The notes below the pieces were generated by a model that saw nothing but the letters and a program-made list of their open reading frames with translations, was not told where the DNA came from and did no database searches. From Streptomyces rochei (GTDB lineage Bacteria; Actinomycetota; Actinomycetes; Streptomycetales; Streptomycetaceae): 42,371 bases of DNA. Within the stretch, counting starts at the first letter, position 1. Every line of letters begins with the position of its first letter. The stretch covers positions 1-42,371 of the forward strand of contig MUMD01000049.1 of assembly GCA_002155895.1 (NCBI GenBank). The letters run 5' to 3'. The translations under genes and the position numbers were made by a program. Positions 36,488 through 42,371 of this stretch are shown one piece after another.

Positions 36488-36709
36488 TCAGAACAGCCGT
36501 TCCTGGGCGGGCGCGGGCCGCTTGCGCCGGCTGCGGCGCGGGGTGCCGCGCGGGGGCGCGGTCTCGCCGAACAGGGGCGCGGTGCCGTACTCGTCCGGTT
36601 CGGCGGGCACGGCCGCGGGCCCGGTGCCCACGTTGAGGACCAGCGGCGCCTCCCGGTCGAAGTCTCCGGGGGTCATCGCCACCCACTCACGCTCCTGCCG
36701 CTCCTCCAC
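36488..36709 (-). CDS. Small hypothetical basic-tailed protein
   Basis: This is a 73-aa open frame with normal Streptomyces codon use (third-position GC). MEERQEREWVAMTPGDFDRE is followed by APLVLNVGTGPA and an Arg/Lys-rich tail (TPRRSRRKRPAPAQERLF). No domain is recognised. The start is GTG 36709, with GGGAGG about 11 bases upstream; an ATG at 36676 is an alternative start. It faces the phosphatase gene divergently across 214 bases that I find empty apart from possible promoters. I regard it as probably real because both ends look protein-like. Confidence 0.5.
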   Translation of the reverse strand: MEERQEREWVAMTPGDFDREAPLVLNVGTGPAAVPAEPDEYGTAPLFGETAPPRGTPRRSRRKRPAPAQERLF

Positions 36710-36923
36710 GCGCCGACACCTCCCTCGCTCCGCCCGCCGCGACCACGCGACGCTACCAGCACCCGGCCGGCCCCGTGATCACGGCTCCCACCCGGTACAA
36801 CCACCCCGGACGCCGTCCCTCCCGCCGGGCGGTCACCCGACCGGCGGACGACGGCGGCCCGAGGTCGCGGCCCGCCGGGACGGCGCGCTGCGCGGCGGCC
36901 CGTGCGGGGCACACACTGAGGAC

Positions 36924-39548
36924 ATGGGTTCCCTCGATCCGGCGACAGTAGCGCGACGATTCCCGGACGGACCGGTGAGCGTGGCGTCGGCCCGGAGGTT
37001 CGTGCGCGCCGCGCTGGAGGACGTCGCCTCCGAGCTGGTGGACACGGCCCAGCTCCTGGTCAGCGAGCTGGTCACCAACGCGGTGCTGCACGCGCGCACG
37101 GAGGCCGAGGTGACGGTGTCCCGCCTCGACGGCCGGGTGCGGGTGCGCGTCGCCGACCGGCGGCCCGGTCGCTCGCTGGTGCGGCAGAACTGCCCGCCGT
37201 ACGCCGGCACCGGTCAAGGGCTGGCGCTGGTGGAGCAGTTGGCGTCCCGCTACGGCGTCGACATCGGCGACGAGGGCAAGGCGGTGTGGTTCGAACTGTG
37301 GCCGGACGGTCCGCCCCCGCCGTCGTCCGGGTGGGGGACCGCGGCGGCGTCGTGTCCGGCCGAGCGGACGGTGACGCTCATCGACGTACCGATCGCCCTG
37401 GAGTCGACCTGCCGGCAGCACCGGCACGCCGTCCTGCGGGAACTGACCCTGGCGGCGTCCGCGGGCGGTCCCGCTCACGTACCGCCCGAGGACCTGGCCG
37501 CCGCCAACGACGTCAACAACGTGATCAGCGCCTGTGTGACGGCCGCGTCCCGGGACCCGCTCCCCGACCCCGGACTGCGTTCCCTGCTCCTGCCGCTGCC
37601 GGCCGACGCGGCACCCGCCGTCCGGGCGCTGCGCCGCACCCTCGGCGTGGCCGAGGAGGCGGCGCGTGGGGAGCGGCTGCTCACCCTGCCCGCCCTGCCG
37701 CGCTCCCGGGCGTTCCAGGACTGGTTCTTCGACCAGATCGTCGAGCAGTTGGACGGGGGTGGGCCCACCGCGTGGACCGTGATGCCCCGCGATCCGGAGG
37801 TCAGCTCCGACGAATTGGTCCCGTGGGACCCCTGTCAGGTGCGCACCAGCCGTACTCCGACCATCGCCGCCGACGACGGCAACCGGATCATCGCGGCGAA
37901 CGGTCCGGCGGCGGAGCTGCTGGGCTGGTCACCGGACGATCTGGTGGGGCGCCGTCTGACCACGCTCATCCCCGAGCACCTGCGCCGTCGGCACACGGCG
38001 GCGTTCAGCACCATGCTGCTGACGGGCCGCACCCGCATCGTGGGCCGCTCCGTGCCGCTTCCGGCCCGGCACCGTGACGGCGGCGTGGTTCCGGTGCGGC
38101 TGTTCATCCAGACGCAGGAGACGGCCGACGGCCGCACCGTCTTCGTCGCCCAGCTGGCACCGCGAGCGACCACGGCCCCGGAGGTGCCGAGGACGGTCGG
38201 CAGCGCCCGCGGCGCGGCCCGGTCCGCCACCGGGGAAGCTCCCGCGAGGGTCCCCGCGGACGGCCCGTCGACGGAGGGCGACGCCGACACCGCCATGTCG
38301 GCCCTGGACCGCCTCTCCCTCCTGGCCGAACTGGGATCCCGGTTGAGCGACGCCCTGGACCTGGACGAGGGACTGCGCCGTGCCGGGCACCTGCTGACGC
38401 GGCGGCTGGCCGACTGGTGCGTGCTCGACCTGTTCACCGAGCACGACCAGGTGGACCGGGCCTGTGTCGTCCACGGCGACCCCCGCGGCCTGCGCCCCAC
38501 CGCGTACGAGGGCCCGCTCCCGGCCGTCTCCGAGGAGTCGCGCGGTCCGCTCGCCCGGGTGCTGCGCGGCGCGGGTCCGCTGCTGCTCACCGAGGCACCG
38601 CCGCCCGAACAGGCCGACAACGCGCTGGACCGCGACTACCGCGCGCTCTTCCACGGGCTGGGCGCGGGCAGCGCCGTGGTCGCTCCGCTGCGGGCCCGGC
38701 GCAAGATCTTCGGTGCCCTGACCCTCGCCCGCGCGACCGGCCGGCGGCCCTTCACCGAGGAGGACCTGCCTCTCGTCGAAGACCTGGTGCACAGTCTCGC
38801 GCTCGGGGTGGACAACGCCCGTCTGTACCAGGACACCCGCTCCATCGCCGAGCGGCTGCAGCGTTCCCTGCTGCCGGTGCTCCCCCGGGTCGAGGGGCTG
38901 GAGCTGGCCGCCCGCTACGCCGCCTCCTCGACCACCGCTCAGGTCGGCGGGGACTGGTACGACAGTTTCGTCGTGCCCGGCGGGGACACCGCCCTGGTCA
39001 TCGGCGACGTCACGGGGCACAACCTCGACGCGGCCATCGCCATGAGCCAGTTGCGCAGCATGCTCCGCGGTATCGCGGTGGACCGCGAGGAGCCGCCCGC
39101 GGAGGTCCTGCGCCGGCTGGACCTGGCCAACCACAGCCTGCACCGGGAGGCCACCGCCACCTGCGTCTACGGCCTGCTCAAGGGCCGCGCGCCGGGTCCC
39201 TGGGAGCTGCGGCACTCCTCGGCCGGTCATCTGCCACCGCTGCTGACCACGGCCGAGGGCGAGACCCGCTATCTGGACGAGGGTGCGGGTCTGCTCCTCG
39301 GCATGGACCCGGACATGCCCCGCCGCACGGCCCGCGATCTGCTGCCGGCCGGCTCGACGCTGCTGCTGTACACGGACGGTCTCGTCGAACGCCGGGACGA
39401 ACCGCTGGACGAGGCCCTGGACCGGTTGCGACGGCACGCCGCCGAGCTGGCGCGCGAGCCCCTGGACACCTTCTGCGACGAGCTGATGATCGGTCTGGGG
39501 GCGGACAGCGCGGACGACATCGCCCTCCTCGCCGTCCGTCCCTCGTGA
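36924..39548 (+). CDS. HATPase-PAS-GAF-SpoIIE serine phosphatase
   Basis: This is an 874-aa cytoplasmic signalling protein. Residues 20-125 are a histidine-kinase-like ATPase of the RsbW anti-sigma type (N box ELVTNAVLHA 48-57, Asp78, G box GTGQGLALV 95-103). Residues 130-305 are an uncharacterised conserved-looking region. PAS is about 308-415 (AAELLGWSPDDLVGRRLTTLIPEH), GAF about 470-635, and the PP2C/SpoIIE phosphatase 643-874 (QRSLLPVLP, VGGDWYDSF, IGDVTGHNLDAA, LLLYTDGLVE). It would dephosphorylate an anti-sigma-factor antagonist and may also phosphorylate it through its own HATPase domain. The ATG 36924 has GAGG only two bases upstream, so a different start is possible. No sigma factor or antagonist gene is adjacent. 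Confidence 0.9.
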   Translation: MGSLDPATVARRFPDGPVSVASARRFVRAALEDVASELVDTAQLLVSELVTNAVLHARTEAEVTVSRLDGRVRVRVADRRPGRSLVRQNCPPYAGTGQGLALVEQLASRYGVDIGDEGKAVWFELWPDGPPPPSSGWGTAAASCPAERTVTLIDVPIALESTCRQHRHAVLRELTLAASAGGPAHVPPEDLAAANDVNNVISACVTAASRDPLPDPGLRSLLLPLPADAAPAVRALRRTLGVAEEAARGERLLTLPALPRSRAFQDWFFDQIVEQLDGGGPTAWTVMPRDPEVSSDELVPWDPCQVRTSRTPTIAADDGNRIIAANGPAAELLGWSPDDLVGRRLTTLIPEHLRRRHTAAFSTMLLTGRTRIVGRSVPLPARHRDGGVVPVRLFIQTQETADGRTVFVAQLAPRATTAPEVPRTVGSARGAARSATGEAPARVPADGPSTEGDADTAMSALDRLSLLAELGSRLSDALDLDEGLRRAGHLLTRRLADWCVLDLFTEHDQVDRACVVHGDPRGLRPTAYEGPLPAVSEESRGPLARVLRGAGPLLLTEAPPPEQADNALDRDYRALFHGLGAGSAVVAPLRARRKIFGALTLARATGRRPFTEEDLPLVEDLVHSLALGVDNARLYQDTRSIAERLQRSLLPVLPRVEGLELAARYAASSTTAQVGGDWYDSFVVPGGDTALVIGDVTGHNLDAAIAMSQLRSMLRGIAVDREEPPAEVLRRLDLANHSLHREATATCVYGLLKGRAPGPWELRHSSAGHLPPLLTTAEGETRYLDEGAGLLLGMDPDMPRRTARDLLPAGSTLLLYTDGLVERRDEPLDEALDRLRRHAAELAREPLDTFCDELMIGLGADSADDIALLAVRPS

Positions 39549-39564
39549 CCGCGCCCGTCGGGCG

Positions 39565-40410
39565 TCAGTCCGTGCGGTGCCCCGCGAGCAGGTCCGCGAT
39601 CCGCTCGTGCAGTTCCTCGGGCACCCGGATGCCCCAGCGGCCGGCGGCCTCGGCGCCCAGCTCCCGGCTCCACCGCCAGCTGTCGCGGGCCGCGGCGCGC
39701 AGCTCGTCCTCCCGGGCGGCGGCGGTGGTGGCGGTGTAGCGGTCGACGTCGGCGGCGGGCAGGTCCTTCTCCAGGGCCCGGCTGGGGGTCAGCCAGTGGG
39801 CGGTGGAGCCGCGCAGCAGCCGGCACAGCTTGAGCTGGAGCGGGCCGACGACGGCGTGCAACAGGGTGTGGGCGCGGGCCACTTCGCCCCGGGCCAGGAC
39901 GTGGGCCAGCATCAGCGTCCAGTTGGCCAGTTCGTCGCAGAGCTGCTGCGCGGTGGCGGCGGGCTCCGGCGGACGGAACTCCGCCAGGCGGCGGGCGGCC
40001 CGGGTGAGGCGGCCGGTGCGGTCCAGGAGGACGGCGGCCTCGGGGCGGGGCAGGTGGACCATGCCCTCCCAGGTCGGGACCTCCTCGATGCCCTGGCCGG
40101 CCGGGGTGATGTGGAACTCTCCGCGCATCAGGTCGTCGAAGACGACCGCGAGGATGCCGTACATGTTGGTGTACGCCAGCTCCAGCGGGGCGAGCTGTCC
40201 GAGGAACGCCCGGGCGTCGAAGTCGTCCAGGTGCTTGTCCTCGACGTACAGGTACGCCTCGATGTCGGAGTGGGCGTCGGCCTCGCCGACCGTCCAGGAG
40301 CCGTAGAGGAGGACTCCTTCGAGACGGGGTTCCGACTCGGCCAGCCGGCGCAGGCGGGCGATGCGGTCGTCCAGGGCCGGGGAGGCGGAGGACACGGGGC
40401 GAACGGACAT
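39565..40410 (-). CDS. Lincosamide nucleotidyltransferase-like protein (Lnu(F)/LinF type)
   Basis: This is a 281-aa cytoplasmic protein. The nucleotidyltransferase motif is GS at residues 37-38 followed by GEADAHSDIE 42-51, with acidic residues Asp45, Asp49 and Glu51 available for metal binding. Further segments closely resemble Lnu(F) as I recall it: RGEFHI, STWQG-like PTWEGMVHLP, EAAVLLDRTG and HWLTPSRALEKDL. Lnu(F) adenylylates lincomycin and clindamycin; whether this protein does so is inferred. I chose ATG 40410; TCAGGAGAC lies ten bases upstream. Its leader contains a four-codon ORF complementary to that region (separate entries). It is downstream of the sulfatase gene, with 131 bases between. 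Confidence 0.82.
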   Translation of the reverse strand: MSVRPVSSASPALDDRIARLRRLAESEPRLEGVLLYGSWTVGEADAHSDIEAYLYVEDKHLDDFDARAFLGQLAPLELAYTNMYGILAVVFDDLMRGEFHITPAGQGIEEVPTWEGMVHLPRPEAAVLLDRTGRLTRAARRLAEFRPPEPAATAQQLCDELANWTLMLAHVLARGEVARAHTLLHAVVGPLQLKLCRLLRGSTAHWLTPSRALEKDLPAADVDRYTATTAAAREDELRAAARDSWRWSRELGAEAAGRWGIRVPEELHERIADLLAGHRTD

Positions 40411-40513
40411 GGGTGACTGTCTCCTGAGTGAGCGCGCGGGCACGAGGGATCGACGCCCGGCAGGTGCGGGGCGGATGGCTGCGGACCGTGCGGTCGGTTC
40501 AGGAGACGCCCAT
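40409..40513 (-). promoter_or_regulatory. Candidate translational attenuator of the nucleotidyltransferase gene
   Basis: In the transcript, AUGGG-C-GUCUCCUGA (40513 to 40499) can pair with UCAGGAGAC-AGUCA-CCCAU (40427 to 40409): 9 bp covering the Shine-Dalgarno plus 5 bp covering the start codon. The two arms are about 70 bases apart. Weak internal hairpins (GACC/GGTC, CGGGC/GCCCG) lie between. The layout suggests that translation of the upstream mini-ORF controls access to the main start. Confidence 0.6.
40499..40513 (-). CDS. Four-codon leader ORF (Met-Gly-Val-Ser) before the nucleotidyltransferase gene
   Basis: ATG GGC GTC TCC TGA. The last three codons are the exact complement of the main gene's Shine-Dalgarno region. 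There is no Shine-Dalgarno of its own, but a -10-like box ends seven bases before the ATG, so it would be the leaderless first codon of the mRNA. It may act as a sensor of drug-stalled ribosomes, not as a source of peptide. Confidence 0.45.
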   Translation of the reverse strand: MGVS

Positions 40514-40520
40514 GGCGGGG

Positions 40521-40526
40521 AGTTTA
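40521..40526 (-). promoter_or_regulatory. -10-like box TAAACT for the leader transcript
   Basis: TAAACT on the minus strand fits TANNNT and is seven bases from the leader ATG at 40513, the spacing expected if transcription starts at that A. I found no convincing -35; its place falls in the last codons of the sulfatase gene. Confidence 0.45.
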
Positions 40527-40541
40527 CGCGAAGCTCGTGGA

Positions 40542-42371
40542 TCACGGGGTGACGATCGGGAACCGGGGGTCGGGGCGTTCCATGAGGCCGCCCAGGGTGG
40601 TGAGCGCGGTGAGGTCGCCGTCCGGGACCATCAGACCGGCCGCGACGGCGGCGGGGAACGTGGTCGTGCGGCCGACGACGGCGTCGAGCGTGGCGCGGGC
40701 CAGGCGCAGGGTCAGGTGCGGCTTCTCTCCGCGCGGGGCGTCTCCGGGCATCGGGATGAGCGCGCCGTTGGACAGCAGCAGCGTCCAGACCTCGGCGGGG
40801 GCGTCCGGTGTGCCGTCGGTGATCTCCCAGCGCAGCAGGAGGCGTCCGGCCGCGGCGGCGCGTGGGCCGTCGATCCGTACGGCCATGGACTGGAAGATCT
40901 GCTCCACGGTCAGCGCGGCGGCCATGCCGGACCCGCCGCGGCCCGGGGCGCCGAGGACTCCCCCGCGCAGTTCGGCGGCGCCGGTGAGGTAGAAGTTGCG
41001 CCAGGGGCCGCACTCGGCGCCGTGGCCGAGCCGTTCGAAGGTGTCGGCCTGGAGGGCGCGGGCCTCGGCGTGTCCGGGCTCGGCGAACAGGACGTGGTTC
41101 AGCACCTCGGCGACCCAGCGCAGGTCCCCGCGGTCGTAGGAGACGCGTGCCTTGGCGACCACGGCGTCGGCGCCGCCCATGAACTCGGTGTAGCGGACGG
41201 CGGCTTCGCGGGGCGGGTGCTGCCACAGGTGCGCGGGGTTGCCGTCGAACCAGCCCATGTAGCGCTGGTAGACGGCCTTGGCGTTGTGGCTGAGGGAGCC
41301 GTAGTGGCCGCCGATGTGGGTGCGTTGCTCCAGCGCGGGCGGGAAGCGCAGTTCCTCGGCGATCTCGGCGCCGGTGTGTCCGGCGTTGATGAGGCGTACG
41401 CACTGGTCGTGGAGGTAGGCGTAGGCGTCGCGCTGCTCCTCCAGGAAGCGCACGGCGCGGTCCTGGCCCCAGGTGGGCCAGTGGTGGGAGGCGAAGACCA
41501 CGTCGGTGGTGTCGGCGAACAGGCGCAGGGTCTCGGTGAGGTAGCGGGCCCAGGCGCTGGGGTCGCGGACCAGGGCGCCGCGCAGGGTGAGGACGTTGTG
41601 CAGGGTGTGGCAGGCGTTCTCCGCCACGCACAGCAGCCGCAGGTCGGGGAAGTGGATGTTCATCTCCGCCGGGGCCTCGGTGCCCGGGGTGAGCTGGAAG
41701 AGCATCCGGACGCCGTCGACGGTCTCGGTCTGGCCGGTGGCGCGGACGTCGAGGTTGGGGGCGATGAGACCGACGCTGCCCAGGGACGTGGTCTGGCCGA
41801 GGCCGCAGCCGATCTGTCCCTCGGGGCCCTTGGGCAGGGCGGCGCCGTACATGTAGACGGAGCGGCGTGCCATGGCGGGGCCGGTGATGACGTTCTCGCC
41901 GGCGGCGTGTTCGAGGAAGCCGGCGGGGGCGATGACCGGGAGCCGTCCGGCGGCGGCGTCCTCGGGGTCGGCGACGCCGTGGACGCCGCCGAAGTGGTCG
42001 ACGTGCGAGTGGGTGTAGAGGACGCCGGTGACGGGGCGGTCGCCGCGGTGTTCCCGGTAGAGGGCGAGTGCGGCGGCGGCCACCTCGGCGCTGATGAGGG
42101 GGTCGATGACGAGGACGCCGCGGTCGCCCTCGACGAAGGTGACGTTGGACAGGTCCAGGCCGCGCACCTGGTACACGCCCGGCACCACCTCGTACAGGCC
42201 CTGCCTGGCGGTCAGGCGGCTCTGCCGCCACAGGGACGGGTGCGCGGTGGGCGGGCAGTCGCCGTCCAGGAACGCGTAGGCGTCGGCGTCCCAGACGGTG
42301 CGGCCCTCGGCGTCGCGCACCACGCCGGGGCTGAGCCGGGCGATGAAGCCCCGGTCGGCGTCGGCGAAGTC
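40542..42371 (-). CDS. Alkylsulfatase-type metallo-beta-lactamase protein (5' end cut by window edge)
   Basis: 609 codons are visible; the frame is open to the right edge, reading DFADADRGFIARLSPG before a GTG at 42323 that is internal rather than the true start. Residues after it show the MBL signature THSHVDHFGG, then ASHHWPTWG and an alkylsulfatase dimerisation region (RYTEFMGGADAVVAKA). The C-terminal SCP2-like domain runs from AALTVEQIFQSMAVRIDG to the end. The family hydrolyses primary or secondary alkyl sulfates with a di-zinc centre (SdsA1/BDS1-like). Typical length is about 620-660 aa, so little is missing. It is the gene before the nucleotidyltransferase on the same strand. Confidence 0.9.
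   Translation of the reverse strand, partial: DFADADRGFIARLSPGVVRDAEGRTVWDADAYAFLDGDCPPTAHPSLWRQSRLTARQGLYEVVPGVYQVRGLDLSNVTFVEGDRGVLVIDPLISAEVAAAALALYREHRGDRPVTGVLYTHSHVDHFGGVHGVADPEDAAAGRLPVIAPAGFLEHAAGENVITGPAMARRSVYMYGAALPKGPEGQIGCGLGQTTSLGSVGLIAPNLDVRATGQTETVDGVRMLFQLTPGTEAPAEMNIHFPDLRLLCVAENACHTLHNVLTLRGALVRDPSAWARYLTETLRLFADTTDVVFASHHWPTWGQDRAVRFLEEQRDAYAYLHDQCVRLINAGHTGAEIAEELRFPPALEQRTHIGGHYGSLSHNAKAVYQRYMGWFDGNPAHLWQHPPREAAVRYTEFMGGADAVVAKARVSYDRGDLRWVAEVLNHVLFAEPGHAEARALQADTFERLGHGAECGPWRNFYLTGAAELRGGVLGAPGRGGSGMAAALTVEQIFQSMAVRIDGPRAAAAGRLLLRWEITDGTPDAPAEVWTLLLSNGALIPMPGDAPRGEKPHLTLRLARATLDAVVGRTTTFPAAVAAGLMVPDGDLTALTTLGGLMERPDPRFPIVTP

Noticed and set aside
36753-37478. A 241-aa minus-strand open frame
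   Set aside because: It is antisense to the HATPase domain of the phosphatase and lacks recognisable features.
40511-40560. A plus-strand ATG preceded by AGGAGA, mirroring the nucleotidyltransferase start
   Set aside because: The mirrored Shine-Dalgarno is the complement of the leader ORF; the frame runs antisense into the sulfatase gene with no protein-like sequence.

Overview
The window is very GC-rich, uses GTG and TTG starts next to ATG, and carries Streptomyces hallmarks: a coelichelin siderophore cluster, SpoIIE/RsbW-type signalling, an S-adenosyl methyltransferase of the actinobacterial Methyltransf_19 type and Tat and lipoprotein signals. Gene content and order look like the low-SCO-number arm region of Streptomyces coelicolor or a close relative. 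I saw no rRNA, tRNA, CRISPR array, insertion sequence or integrase.

Positions 1-20294 are most of a coelichelin (tris-hydroxamate tetrapeptide siderophore) cluster. On the minus strand, in transcription order, are cchB (ornithine N5-hydroxylase), cchC and cchD (FecCD-type permeases), cchE (ATPase), cchF (lipoprotein receptor), cchG (ABC exporter half), cchH (3653-aa trimodular NRPS) and cchI (second exporter half, cut by the window edge). cchA (formyltransferase) is divergent. The adenylation-pocket residues read directly from cchH are DINYWGGIGK, DFWNIGMVHK and DMENLGLINK, which I recognise as the CchH codes for formyl-hydroxy-Orn, Thr and hydroxy-Orn. Five DmdR/IdeR-like iron boxes precede cchA, cchB, cchE, cchF and cchH. 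The release esterase and the MbtH-like protein expected beyond cchI lie outside the window.

Positions 20295-33171 hold a VOC-domain gene, an internally deleted P-loop kinase pseudogene, a small PGPGW membrane protein, a large secreted protein (PA14, propeller, carbohydrate-binding and DUF1080 domains), nadE, a glpF-glpK pair, an AI-2E family membrane protein whose start codon lies in a perfect hairpin, a DinB/maleylpyruvate-isomerase-like protein, an SMP-30 lactonase-like protein, a Methyltransf_19 protein and an alpha/beta hydrolase with an Asp nucleophile.

Positions 33172-42371 hold a cold-shock protein with a structured leader, a lipoprotein L,D-transpeptidase-like protein, a Tat-exported Gfo/Idh/MocA (GH109-like) protein, a small hypothetical protein, a HATPase-PAS-GAF-SpoIIE phosphatase, a lincosamide nucleotidyltransferase-like gene and an alkylsulfatase-type metallo-beta-lactamase protein cut by the right edge.

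The most interesting signal is the leader of the nucleotidyltransferase gene (40409-40526). A four-codon ORF (Met-Gly-Val-Ser-stop), seven bases after a TAAACT -10-like box, is complementary along 14 of its 15 bases to the Shine-Dalgarno and start region of the resistance-like gene. That is the layout expected of a ribosome-sensing translational attenuator. A second hairpin, at 28534-28563, buries the Shine-Dalgarno and start of the AI-2E gene, and its 5' arm imitates the anti-Shine-Dalgarno tail of 16S rRNA.
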